NCBI GenBank assembly: GCA_035623075.1
Contig: DASPUC010000022.1
Coordinates: forward strand, 186,001 to 250,000
DNA: 64,000 bases
Direction: 5' to 3'
DNA from: Nitrospiraceae bacterium
Lineage (GTDB): Bacteria > Nitrospirota > Nitrospiria > Nitrospirales > Nitrospiraceae
Part shown: positions 8,800 to 16,660 of the stretch, piece by piece
Layout: every line of letters starts with the position of its first letter
Numbering within the stretch: position 1 is the first letter of the stretch
Notes under the pieces: generated by a model
What the model saw: the letters and a program-made list of their open reading frames with translations, nothing else
What the model was told of the DNA's origin: nothing
The model's database searches: none
Made by a program: the position numbers and the translations under genes

Positions 8800-9401
8800 A
8801 CTCGTTATCGCTAGGGCTTTACATAGGTTGGCGACTCATGCCCAGCCGCTCGCCAAGAAACACCATCCGTCCCAGTCTCACCATACCCTGCCGGATCATT
8901 TCATCGGACCATTCGTTCATCGATACTGCCGGCCACGGACTACTCTTCTGTGCCTGTGCGATGCTGGTCGGGTGTGTGTCAGTGCGTGTCGAGCCGTTGA
9001 CCCATGAGTCGTATCCGCCGCGCAACAATCATATTCCTGTGCAGTGGCTGGAGTCCGAGCCCGGTGCTCCGCATATCGATCTGGCCCGGATTATCGCGAC
9101 GAGCCAGACTGCGGATGAGGACCAGATGCGCGACAAAATCTTGGCTCGTGCAGAATCGATGGGAGCCGACGCGGTGGTGCTGGGGAGATCGGACGTTTTG
9201 GAATCCATGATGGGGCCGAGTCCTCTCTATGAATCGACCCTCGGACCGACGGCGGACAGCTTCAGCCCCTACGCAAGCGGCTGGGGGTGGTGGAATCCCT
9301 TCTACTACGATCCCTGGAGTTTTGTACAAGGAGCTGCTGACCAGACTGGGCGAACAGAAGTGTTGACCGGGACGGCCATTCGTTATGTAGCTGGGAAGTA
9401 A
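8796..9401 (+). CDS. lipoprotein with GADAVV motif (second of a tandem pair)
   Basis: Up to 201 residues. The ATG at 8796 overlaps the previous stop (ATGA), suggesting translational coupling. However, the hydrophobic segment ending in lipobox AMLVGC lies about 55 residues in, so a later start is possible. It shares with its neighbour the segment SYPPRNN (versus FPPKNS), AESMGADAVVLG, an aromatic low-complexity region and the C-terminal GTAIRYV. This indicates gene duplication. The function is unknown. Confidence 0.65.
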   Translation: MNSLSLGLYIGWRLMPSRSPRNTIRPSLTIPCRIISSDHSFIDTAGHGLLFCACAMLVGCVSVRVEPLTHESYPPRNNHIPVQWLESEPGAPHIDLARIIATSQTADEDQMRDKILARAESMGADAVVLGRSDVLESMMGPSPLYESTLGPTADSFSPYASGWGWWNPFYYDPWSFVQGAADQTGRTEVLTGTAIRYVAGK

Positions 9402-9453
9402 TCTGGAATGTGGACTACACTAAGTTGTCGGAATTGCCCGTGAAGGAGGACCT

Positions 9454-9936
9454 ATGAAGGTACGAAGACCGTGGGTCTTAGTCGGAGTGCTTGCAATAGG
9501 TGCCACTGCCTGTGTCGGTACAAGCCATGGAGAGCACAATAATCTCGGGCCAAGCGATCCGGTCGTTGACCTTTTAACAAAAGGCATTACCCAGCTGAAC
9601 GGCAATATCAATGCACTGTCGAAACGTATGACCGACGCACAACAGATTTCGACCAAAACACCTCCCGTGCTGCAGGACCTGCAGGCTCTCGATTTATCTG
9701 GCTGGCAACTGCACCGTCAACAATGGGTCTTACAGCGTGATCATCTGGTTTTGGCCCGGGATAGCCTCCAGCGGGCATCCGCTCAGCCTGAACAGAAGAA
9801 GCAGTTGCTGGACCAGTGGCGGCAGCACCAGCAAGAGTATGCGAAAGCCCTTCAGGAACTCCGTCAACAGCGACAAAACCTGGAGAATAAGCATCTAGAT
9901 GTGGAATCAGGTTTGATCGAACAGGGGCTTCAGTGA
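9454..9936 (+). CDS. coiled-coil lipoprotein of unknown function
   Basis: A 160-residue protein with a strong ribosome binding site (AAGGAGG). The signal sequence ends in lipobox IGATAC near residue 20. The mature part is a Gln-rich helix: from about residue 75 to the end it is almost free of Gly/Pro and reads as heptads (QQEYAKALQELRQQRQ). It is probably a periplasmic coiled coil. It may belong to the same transcript as the two preceding lipoproteins. Confidence 0.65.
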   Translation: MKVRRPWVLVGVLAIGATACVGTSHGEHNNLGPSDPVVDLLTKGITQLNGNINALSKRMTDAQQISTKTPPVLQDLQALDLSGWQLHRQQWVLQRDHLVLARDSLQRASAQPEQKKQLLDQWRQHQQEYAKALQELRQQRQNLENKHLDVESGLIEQGLQ

Positions 9937-10033
9937 TTGGTGACACTTCATCAGAGGAGAACCATCTCCCTGCTGATGCCGAGGGATTGGTACTTTGGGC
10001 GTGATTGATCTTGAACAAGAAAGGAGCATGCCG

Positions 10034-10240
10034 ATGAAAAAACAACGTCAAATTCAGAAGCTGATTAAGGGCGCGCGCCCCGACGAGAGAGGCAACCTCA
10101 ATGGATCTCACGGGGACATCGTGCACCGTGTTGCAGCGGCTGCCTATGAACTGTATCAGCAGCGCGGCAGAGAAGACGGCCATGATGTGGAGGATTGGCT
10201 GAAAGCCGAAGCGATCGTGAAGGGCCAATCAGTACACTAA
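10034..10240 (+). CDS. DUF2934 family protein
   Basis: A 68-residue soluble protein. ATG 10034 is preferred over ATG 10028 because GGAG then has 7-nt spacing. The stretch AYELYQQRG followed by GHDVEDWLKAE is the hallmark of DUF2934. Members are common in Nitrospira and other environmental bacteria, often near stress or plant-type regulators, but have no assigned function. The N-terminus is rich in Lys, Gln and Arg. Confidence 0.8.
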   Translation: MKKQRQIQKLIKGARPDERGNLNGSHGDIVHRVAAAAYELYQQRGREDGHDVEDWLKAEAIVKGQSVH

Positions 10241-10407
10241 AGAACAGCTTCCCTCTGTCGCTTGGTGATGCAAGCAGGGAGAGCGTCTCTTCGTACCGTA
10301 GTCGTGTGTTCGTTGTTCGAGCCGCTCGTCGGGTGCATCCCACTTCTGTCGTCGTGCGCCTAGGGTTCCCCGCTGTAACCTGATGATTTAGTGCTCGCAC
10401 GATAGGG

Positions 10408-11091
10408 TTATTCGGAGCGGGCGAGGGCATGCAGTGTTTGAAGATCGTACTGAAGCAGGTCACCGACCTGCTCGATAGCAAGGTCCGGAGCAGGAAGACC
10501 GGCGATCGCCTGGGGATCTCTCGCATAGTGACCTTGTCGGGGGAAAACCGTGGTGACGCGGCTGCTCCAGCTTTTCTTGACTGCAGTGAGAATCCGTAGT
10601 TTGTCGTCCACAAGAATGTAGTGATCGGCCTGAAATCGTCGCTCAACGTCATCCAATTCCTGCTCCTTGTGAATGTAGATCAAGACGTTGCCGTTGACAG
10701 CGGCGTACAACCCGGAACGTTCGATCTTCCACGGTTGAAAGACAACGTCGCCATCCGACAAAATCACCACCTTACCCCAATGTTTGACATGATCGAGCAC
10801 ACTCAGCGCCTGAGGAAACAGCCGGCTCGCGAACGGATAGTTGATGAGGAACCGCGAGACTGTCAGCACGTGAGGATCGCGGGGGTATTCCACACGATAC
10901 TGTTGCAGCGCTCTCAAATAATCAGCATAGCCCAAATCGCTGCGTAGCCGCTCGAAGATGGTCCAATAGAGCTGTTCTCGCTTGAGACCTACTTCCCGTT
11001 GCAGGTGTTCTTTCAGATCGGCAGTGACCCGATCGTTGTCCAGCAACGTATTATCGACGTCGAAGAGGAATACCACCGTCGGTAATGACAT
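10408..11091 (-). CDS. HAD-superfamily hydrolase
   Basis: A 227-residue phosphatase-like enzyme. The start at 11091 places GGAG 4 nt upstream. HAD motif I is FLFDVDNTLLD near the N-terminus (nucleophile and acid Asp), motif II is the Ser in VVILSDGD, and motif IV appears as ILVDDK. The helical cap lies between motifs I and II. The substrate is not predictable. It is convergent with the DUF2934 gene. The surrounding genes are unrelated. Confidence 0.8.
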   Translation of the reverse strand: MSLPTVVFLFDVDNTLLDNDRVTADLKEHLQREVGLKREQLYWTIFERLRSDLGYADYLRALQQYRVEYPRDPHVLTVSRFLINYPFASRLFPQALSVLDHVKHWGKVVILSDGDVVFQPWKIERSGLYAAVNGNVLIYIHKEQELDDVERRFQADHYILVDDKLRILTAVKKSWSSRVTTVFPRQGHYARDPQAIAGLPAPDLAIEQVGDLLQYDLQTLHALARSE

Positions 11092-11223
11092 GACGCTCCG
11101 CTTTGCCGGTCCCGCCAATTATCATCTGCGAAATTGTGACCTCTCCTCCGTTTTCACGGGGCAGAGAACGTCACACACATGATGGAGTGAGTTGCCCGCT
11201 CACGCGGGGTACGGGACGATTGA

Positions 11224-11784
11224 TCACAGTCTCAGTCTAACCACGATCGCTCCCATCACATCTCCCTTTTTGAAATCTTGTTTAACACTATTAGGATGAT
11301 GATTATGGCAGTCCACGCAGCTCTGTTCGATCGCAAGGTCAGCGGAAAGCCCCTTGAACTCTTTCCCATCGTTGAATGTCAGGACTTTCAGCTTGGGATC
11401 GGCCAAGAGTTTTTTCAGAGCCTCCGCCTCCGCCTCGGTCTTGGGAAAGTTTGACGTATACAAAGGGGTCAGCGACACAAGGCCCACATCCACTCCTTTG
11501 ACCAAGGTTTTCAGTTCCTGCCCTGCCACCTTCACGAACTGAAACGGAAGCATGATCGAATGGCTATCTTTCACCCAATCTTCTTTGGCTTGGATGTTCA
11601 CTTGCTTGACCCGCTCTGTGACAAACTCAACATAGACCGTGCGGAACGCTTGGACGGTGGCGAGAAGATATCGAACCAGGAGGTCATTAGAAACTTCCGC
11701 CGCCCCCGACAACGGCATCACCAACACTGCCGCGAACATAAACCATTTCACAACAGCCGGCTTTCTACCTAGTGGCCACAGCAT
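11224..11784 (-). CDS. Tll0287-like (DUF3365) haem-binding exported protein
   Basis: A 186-residue periplasmic protein. ATG 11784 is chosen because GGGAGGAG sits 5-7 nt upstream. A signal peptide (FMFAAVLVMPLSGA) is followed by a helical sensor-type domain and the single haem motif CVDCH near the C-terminus. This layout matches the Tll0287/DUF3365 family, whose members carry c-type haem in signal proteins or alone. Covalent haem attachment is inferred from CxxCH. It could act as a redox or gas sensor; no kinase domain is fused. Confidence 0.8.
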   Translation of the reverse strand: MLWPLGRKPAVVKWFMFAAVLVMPLSGAAEVSNDLLVRYLLATVQAFRTVYVEFVTERVKQVNIQAKEDWVKDSHSIMLPFQFVKVAGQELKTLVKGVDVGLVSLTPLYTSNFPKTEAEAEALKKLLADPKLKVLTFNDGKEFKGLSADLAIEQSCVDCHNHHPNSVKQDFKKGDVMGAIVVRLRL

Positions 11785-11821
11785 AGTTGCTCCTCCCATC
11801 AGATTGCACTTTCCTTACCTG

Positions 11822-12031
11822 TCACAGGTTCAATACTGCTCCGTCCACTCGAGCTTCTTTTAGGATGGGATCCGGCGACGATGCCAAGCGATAGGCCACC
11901 GTCTCTTCGCATCGACCGGTGACAGTGTGCCGGCTTTCCCCTTCCCAGTTCCCTCGGCAGGAGTATTCCTCAACTGTAAAGTCATTGTCGAGGGCCTCGA
12001 TCCTCAGTTCCCGGTACGCGACCGTACGCAC
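11822..12031 (-). CDS. small hypothetical protein
   Basis: A 69-codon frame from GTG 12031 with codon choice like the neighbouring genes and a protein-like composition (YRELRIEALDNDFTVEEY, two Cys). An in-frame TAA lies 30 nt upstream and no ATG intervenes. The ribosome binding site is weak (AGGT). It occupies an otherwise empty 390-nt gap upstream of the Tll0287-like gene on the same strand. No family is recognised. Confidence 0.4.
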   Translation of the reverse strand: MRTVAYRELRIEALDNDFTVEEYSCRGNWEGESRHTVTGRCEETVAYRLASSPDPILKEARVDGAVLNL

Positions 12032-12106
12032 AGTGCGACCTGTGCGGGACCGCTCAAATTTTCCCCGTTAACCTCTAAAATGCAGGCCATTTTCGCCTTT
12101 CTCGAT

Positions 12107-12122
12107 TGGCACATGCTTTGCT
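12107..12122 (+). promoter_or_regulatory. sigma-54 (-24/-12) promoter, consensus match
   Basis: TGGCAC-ATGCT-TTGCT is an exact match to TGGCAC-N5-TTGCW. It is placed 52 nt before the GTG start at 12175, so initiation should fall near 12133. That leaves a leader containing the AAGGAGG ribosome binding site and argues against longer starts at 12106 or 12142. Confidence 0.8.
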
Positions 12123-12174
12123 GCCGTCTGGACGGAGGCGTATGGCTATAGATCGGTCTAAGGAGGGCTCCACC

Positions 12175-12741
12175 GTGCGGACGTGGTTGAACAAATGTGG
12201 TGACCGGGAACTATTCTGGGTGATGCTGGCATTAACGGGCTTGCTCGTGTTCGGGTTTACCGTATTCGCCAGCGCTGCGCCGATGGGCCCCAACGATTGG
12301 GAATTGGCGACCGTGGTAGCCGGGCATGATGCGGCACCGGAAGTGGAACGGAAGCTTGGCCTATCCCCCTGCCTGGTTCCAAACTCGACCGGAGATACGA
12401 TTTCTTATTTGTACAACGTAGCAGGAGCTAAAGGTTCAAGCTATCTCCGACTTGACGTTAATGCCCATGTGGATGCAATCACAGTGTCCCAGGACCCTCC
12501 CATCGCGGGAGTATGCTACGCCCCGATACGCACATCCCTGCCGATCAGAACCGCGAAGGGAATTGAACTTGGCGTGACCATCGACCACGTCATCAAGCTT
12601 TACGGCGAACCGACCGCCCGTTTTAGCGTTGGACCGATGGCACGGCTTCGTTACGAGGCCATGTATGATCGCTCGTACGAGTGGAATCTCGTGTTCAGAC
12701 ACGGGCGTCTGGTCGAGTGGACAGTCGCGACCGAGGATTAG
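12175..12741 (+). CDS. exported protein of unknown function under sigma-54 control
   Basis: A 188-residue protein. GTG 12175 is selected because AAGGAGG is 8 nt upstream and the sigma-54 promoter would remove upstream starts. A signal-anchor or signal peptide occupies residues 15-38 (VMLALTGLLVFGFTVF, then ASAAP). The mature part contains a segment GVTIDHVIKLYGEPTARF that resembles the helix-plus-GxP part of BamE/SmpA-type folds, and paired Cys (SPCL, GVCY). The function is unknown. Confidence 0.7.
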   Translation: MRTWLNKCGDRELFWVMLALTGLLVFGFTVFASAAPMGPNDWELATVVAGHDAAPEVERKLGLSPCLVPNSTGDTISYLYNVAGAKGSSYLRLDVNAHVDAITVSQDPPIAGVCYAPIRTSLPIRTAKGIELGVTIDHVIKLYGEPTARFSVGPMARLRYEAMYDRSYEWNLVFRHGRLVEWTVATED

Positions 12742-12748
12742 CCGCTAG

Positions 12749-13003
12749 TCAGTCTCCCGGTACCGAGCCTTCACAACGTTTCAACGCTTCGAAGGAGTCT
12801 CCCTGCGTATACGGCTCCATCGCTGCCGCATCTTCCCGTTCAATGCGACTTTGCTCCCCTTCCCACGCGGAAAACTCTGTCGGAGCATGTGGGAACATAC
12901 AGACCCCAAGGCGCAGTCTCAACGGACACCACCTCCGGCGTATCAGAACGTTATCATCGTCCGTGTCACCGTCATGTTCCGGCACTCCCTCTGCTTGAAC
13001 CAT
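12749..13003 (-). CDS. possible small hypothetical protein
   Basis: An 84-codon frame, acidic at the N-terminus (EHDGDTDDDN), with two Cys near the middle. Codon choice is compatible with the neighbours, but no clear ribosome binding site precedes ATG 13003 and no family is recognised. It fills the 309-nt gap before the next kinase, on the opposite strand. It may be spurious. Confidence 0.25.
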   Translation of the reverse strand: MVQAEGVPEHDGDTDDDNVLIRRRWCPLRLRLGVCMFPHAPTEFSAWEGEQSRIEREDAAAMEPYTQGDSFEALKRCEGSVPGD

Positions 13004-13050
13004 TCACCTACGGGGGAGGATAATTCATAATTCGATCGAGAGCACTCTCG

Positions 13051-14166
13051 ATGCATACCCAGGCAAGAAAGGGGCTTATCGTCGGTGTCGTCGTCGCATT
13101 GACGGTGGGCATTTTTCTGTTCGATATCTTGACGCCTCGTGGTCTGACGAACCAGGTTCTGTACGTGGTCCCGCTTCTGATTTCTTTTCTCTCCATGGGG
13201 ACGACGTTTCCTCTCGTAGTCGCAAGCGTCTGCACCATCCTCAATCTTGTTGGTTTCGTATTGAGTCCTGATATATTTAACATTCCTCTGTGGGTGGCTC
13301 TCAGCAACCGGCTGTTCAGTCTGGTGATCATATGGACTCCGGTCTTATACTTCCAGCAACGCCGCAGACACGAGGAACAACTCACCCGGATGAACGAGGA
13401 GCTGGAACAACGTGTACGGGAACGCACCAAGGATTTGGCGTCAGTCAATCAGGCGCTCGTGACGGAAGTCTCCGAACGAATGCACACCGAACGAATGCTC
13501 GACGCAAGTCGCCATGAGTTGCGATCCTTGGCTGCGGAGTTACTTCGCGTACAGGAGGAGGAACGGCGGCGTATTTCTCGCGACCTTCACGACGACATCA
13601 ACCAACGGTTAGCCCTCCTCGCGGTCGAGCTGGAGGTTCTCGATCGGCCGCTGTCTCTGACACCAGAACAGCATGGTCGAGTCGTCCGGGCTGTTCAAGA
13701 CCGAGTGGCTGAACTCTCCGAGGACGTTCGGCACCTGGCTTACCAGTTACATCCCTCCATCCTCGACGACCTCGGTCTCCCCATCGCGCTCCAACGGTTA
13801 GTGGACGACTTCACCGCTCGGACCGGAACGACCGGTCAATTCGCGAACCATGGTGTATCAAAAACACTTCCACAGAATATCGCCACATGTTTGTATAGGG
13901 TCGCTCAGGAGAGTTTGGGAAACATCGCGCGGCATGCGCAGGCATCGACGGTATCCGTCGAACTCAGCCGGACGCGAGAGTCTCTCATGATTGTGATCAC
14001 CGACAACGGCGTCGGGTTTGATCCTCATTCGGTGCGAAACGGATTGGGATTACTGAGCATGAAAGAGCGGATCGCCTTAGTGAACGGATCATTGGACATC
14101 GCCTCCACCGTAGGGAAAGGGACGCACGTATGCGTCCGGGTCCCGCAATTCGAGGACCATCTATGA
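13051..14166 (+). CDS. membrane histidine kinase, NarX/DegS type (HisKA_3)
   Basis: A 371-residue kinase. Residues 1-105 form four or five hydrophobic helices with little periplasmic loop, an intramembrane-sensing layout. A coiled-coil linker follows (ELEQRVRERTKDLA). The HisKA_3 box RRRISRDLHDDINQRL carries the phospho-His near residue 180. The ATPase N-box (RVAQESLGNIARHAQAS) and G1 (DNGVGFD) are intact. The stop overlaps the start of the LuxR-type regulator by 4 nt (ATGA), so they are a coupled pair. GGGGGAGG lies far upstream (33 nt), so the true start could differ. The stimulus is unknown. Confidence 0.92.
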   Translation: MHTQARKGLIVGVVVALTVGIFLFDILTPRGLTNQVLYVVPLLISFLSMGTTFPLVVASVCTILNLVGFVLSPDIFNIPLWVALSNRLFSLVIIWTPVLYFQQRRRHEEQLTRMNEELEQRVRERTKDLASVNQALVTEVSERMHTERMLDASRHELRSLAAELLRVQEEERRRISRDLHDDINQRLALLAVELEVLDRPLSLTPEQHGRVVRAVQDRVAELSEDVRHLAYQLHPSILDDLGLPIALQRLVDDFTARTGTTGQFANHGVSKTLPQNIATCLYRVAQESLGNIARHAQASTVSVELSRTRESLMIVITDNGVGFDPHSVRNGLGLLSMKERIALVNGSLDIASTVGKGTHVCVRVPQFEDHL

Positions 14167-14807
14167 ACAAACCGCGCGTGCTGCTCGCTGATGATCACAC
14201 CCTTGTCCTCGACGGATTCCGGAAACTCCTAGAGGAGCATTGCGAGATTGTGGGCGCAGTCGAAGATGGACGGGCCCTGCTCGAAGCTGCGGAGCGGCAC
14301 CGACCGGACGTCATCACACTGGATATCTCGATGCCTCAGCTCAATGGCATCGATGCAGCCCGTCGGCTACGCAAGATCGCTCCGCAGGCCAAACTGATCT
14401 TCGTCACGATGCACGCAGATCAAGCCTATATCAGCGAGGCCTTTAAGTCGGGAGCTTCAGGCTATCTCCTCAAGCGGTCCGCCGGATCCGAACTTGTTCA
14501 AGCGATTCACACCGTGATGGACGGGAACTATTATGTGACGTCCTTGATCGCCAAGAACCTGGTCCATTCCGCTCTTGCAGGCGGACGAGCCCCTTTGATC
14601 CAGCGCGACACACTTACCGTGCGTCAGCGCGAGGTCCTTCAGCTGGTCGCCGAGGGCCGAACGGTTAAGGAGATTGCCGGCGTCCTCAATATCTCCCCCA
14701 AAACAGTTGAGTTCCACAAATCGCAGCTCATGGAACAACTCGATCTTCACACCACCGCTGAACTCACGAAATATGCACTCACCCACGGACTGATCTCTTC
14801 CGAGTAA
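14163..14807 (+). CDS. NarL/LuxR-family response regulator
   Basis: A 214-residue transcription factor, partner of the preceding kinase. The receiver has the acidic pair in LLADDH, the phospho-Asp in ITLDISMP and the Lys in LLKRSAG. The LuxR-type helix-turn-helix is at residues about 150-205 (LTVRQREVLQLVAEG, then EIAGVLNISPKTVEFH). A palindrome at 14873, just downstream and before the next receiver gene, could be one of its operators. Confidence 0.93.
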   Translation: MNKPRVLLADDHTLVLDGFRKLLEEHCEIVGAVEDGRALLEAAERHRPDVITLDISMPQLNGIDAARRLRKIAPQAKLIFVTMHADQAYISEAFKSGASGYLLKRSAGSELVQAIHTVMDGNYYVTSLIAKNLVHSALAGGRAPLIQRDTLTVRQREVLQLVAEGRTVKEIAGVLNISPKTVEFHKSQLMEQLDLHTTAELTKYALTHGLISSE

Positions 14808-14872
14808 CTACCCCGTCCGCCCAGCATCATCTCACCCTACCTTCCCTTACCCGGTAGTCTTTCTTGGGTCTC

Positions 14873-14888
14873 CTAGGCATATCCCTAG
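14873..14888 (+). promoter_or_regulatory. inverted repeat CTAGG-N6-CCTAG, candidate operator
   Basis: The sequence CTAGGCATATCCCTAG has perfect 5-bp arms with a 6-bp AT-containing centre. It lies about 92 nt before the start of the receiver-only gene at 14980. The size suits a dimeric LuxR/NarL-type factor, and such a factor is encoded immediately upstream. The operator function is inferred. Confidence 0.35.
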
Positions 14889-14979
14889 TTCTGCTGGTTC
14901 GTGCGATTGAGTACACATGTAAGAGATAACCGAGCGACGCCCATTGGCCGGTCCAGGGCTGCGTCCAAGGAGGGTTCAC

Positions 14980-15426
14980 ATGAAGAAAGTGCGTGTGCTG
15001 CTCGCCGATGAACACCCGCCGCTCCTGCATTACCTGAGCGCTTTGCTCTCAGACGACTTCTGTGTCGTTGGTACAGTCAGCGACGGAAATGCCTTGGTGG
15101 CCGCAGCGTTGAAACTACAGCCGCAGGTTATTATTTCCGATGTCGACATGCCGATCATGAGCGGTCTGGAAGCGGTTCGACAAGTGAAAGCCCTCATGCC
15201 TGACGTCAAGATTATTTTCCTGAGTAATCACAAAGAGCAAGAATACGTCGCAGCGGCATTTTCTGCAGGGGCCTCGGCCTTTCTCTCGAAAGTGGGACGG
15301 CGCAACTTGCGCGGCAGGCTCAGGGCGGTCATTCGGGACCTTCAACCTGGACCACTCGAACGGTATGCCGGTCATGCCTTCTTCGGACATGACACGTGGA
15401 TACCGAATGAAAAAGGAGTGGCGTAG
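14980..15426 (+). CDS. receiver-only response regulator (NarL-type receiver)
   Basis: A 148-residue protein. ATG 14980 is chosen because AAGGAGG precedes it by 6 nt. The receiver resembles that of the adjacent NarL-like regulator (VRVLLADEH, VIISDVDMPIMSG, FLSKVG), with the phospho-Asp and Lys present. The LuxR DNA-binding domain is missing and is replaced by a short tail. It may act as a phosphate sink or connector for the kinase at 13051. Next gene 1 nt downstream. Confidence 0.88.
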   Translation: MKKVRVLLADEHPPLLHYLSALLSDDFCVVGTVSDGNALVAAALKLQPQVIISDVDMPIMSGLEAVRQVKALMPDVKIIFLSNHKEQEYVAAAFSAGASAFLSKVGRRNLRGRLRAVIRDLQPGPLERYAGHAFFGHDTWIPNEKGVA

Positions 15427-15427
15427 G

Positions 15428-15712
15428 ATGTCATCGGTTCAGGCGATCACGACCAACGTGTGCAAAGATCAGCTCGTGGATCGTTGCCTGTTGTGCCGTC
15501 GGGTACGACGGTTTTACAGAGAGCAGGGCGGCCCGGGGGAATGGGAAGACTTATCGGGATTCCTGACTCATTACCGACTTGTGCTGTCATCCCTGCAGGT
15601 GGTCGATGTCTATTGTGAAACGTGCGAGACATTCTACCGTCAGCTGCTGACGTACGGGCAGCCGGACCAACCGCGTGCAGAATCGACCGCTGACCGCCGG
15701 ATCAGGGCGTAG
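15428..15712 (+). CDS. small CxxC-containing protein
   Basis: A 94-residue cytosolic protein. ATG 15428 has AAAGGAG 9 nt upstream, lying inside the end of the previous gene. Two Cys pairs, CLLC near residue 19 and CETC near residue 62, could bind one zinc. The region between them is helical with aromatic residues (WEDLSGFLTHY). It is tightly packed between a receiver and a PAS-like protein, suggesting a signalling role. No family is recognised. Confidence 0.65.
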   Translation: MSSVQAITTNVCKDQLVDRCLLCRRVRRFYREQGGPGEWEDLSGFLTHYRLVLSSLQVVDVYCETCETFYRQLLTYGQPDQPRAESTADRRIRA

Positions 15713-15720
15713 CAACGTAT

Positions 15721-16134
15721 ATGGACGGTCGCAGCCTTCAGGAATACGTGTCACCCAGTTCCAGGCTTGAGCCTGGGATCGTCGTCTTTGGACATGCGAT
15801 GCAGTTGAAGTACGCCAACGAACAAGCCCGTCAACTGATGGGCAAGTGTGACGGACATCACGCGACTACCTTGTCGAAAAATGACCTGCGTATCGAGATC
15901 GTCAAGTTGGGAGCCCGAGTCAGGGAACAGGACTGCACACTGTGGGATGACGACCTCGTCTCTCAAGTAGGAACTCAGAAAACGGTTCGAACCACGCAAG
16001 GATCATTTCGTCTCCGGGCATTTGGAATGCCAGACTATCAGTGCAGCGCGCCCCAACAAATCATGATCGTCATTGAAGATCGTCAGAGGGAGCCTCGCGT
16101 CCGAATTCGGCGAGGTAGAACGAACCCCGAGTGA
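15721..16134 (+). CDS. PAS-like single-domain protein
   Basis: A 137-residue soluble protein. The opening PGIVVFGHAMQLKYANEQAR matches the first PAS strands and helix (GIxxxDxxxxIxyxN). An insertion with His residues (DGHHATTL) follows, and the end fits the last PAS strands (IMIVIED). No output domain is present. It starts 8 nt after the CxxC gene and is probably in the same operon. A ligand-sensing or protein-interaction role is inferred. Confidence 0.6.
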   Translation: MDGRSLQEYVSPSSRLEPGIVVFGHAMQLKYANEQARQLMGKCDGHHATTLSKNDLRIEIVKLGARVREQDCTLWDDDLVSQVGTQKTVRTTQGSFRLRAFGMPDYQCSAPQQIMIVIEDRQREPRVRIRRGRTNPE

Positions 16135-16195
16135 GGCTACAGGCATCATCTTCTCCTTTTTCCCACAAATGATCTTCTGACGCAAGGAGGGCACC

Positions 16196-16387
16196 ATGCC
16201 GATCGCAGACCTTTTTCCCTTTTTCGAAGATCCGACGGCTCTCATCGTGGTCGCCGCCATTATGTTGCTGATCGTCAGTACCTTCAGGGACAGAAGACAG
16301 CATCGTCGACGCGCTTCGCGTCTCCGTGAACATCTCTTAACTGACACCGTGATGCATCTTCGTCCGAATGGACGGCTGGGACACTGA
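16196..16387 (+). CDS. small single-pass membrane protein
   Basis: A 63-residue protein with a strong ribosome binding site (CAAGGAGGG). One transmembrane helix spans residues about 14-30 (ALIVVAAIMLLIVSTF), followed by a strongly basic segment (RDRRQHRRRASRLREH). The N-terminus is probably outside by the positive-inside rule. Unknown function; part of the signalling cluster. Confidence 0.6.
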   Translation: MPIADLFPFFEDPTALIVVAAIMLLIVSTFRDRRQHRRRASRLREHLLTDTVMHLRPNGRLGH

Positions 16388-16660
16388 TTATCGTCGTCAG
16401 GCAAGGCAGGAAGGTTTGTGTCCGTACCGAAGAGGATTGGAAGATTACATCGCTGACTATCCTTACTGTTCCACGGGATTGAGATCGGTAGACCTTCGAT
16501 CACTCCACACAATGGGCGGCCCAATGCGTTGTTGGGCTGAGCAGAGGACCAAGCGGCACACTGTGGGAGCAAACAAGAGGGCAGATTCATGAGAGCGGCG
16601 TCACTGACTCGACAACGCGCATCCGCGGAGATCACGCCTCGGCCTGGTGAGGAGCTGTCT

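Noticed and set aside
16368-16592. 74-codon frame on the plus strand
   Set aside because: It overlaps the end of the small membrane protein gene, has no ribosome binding site and no recognisable fold.
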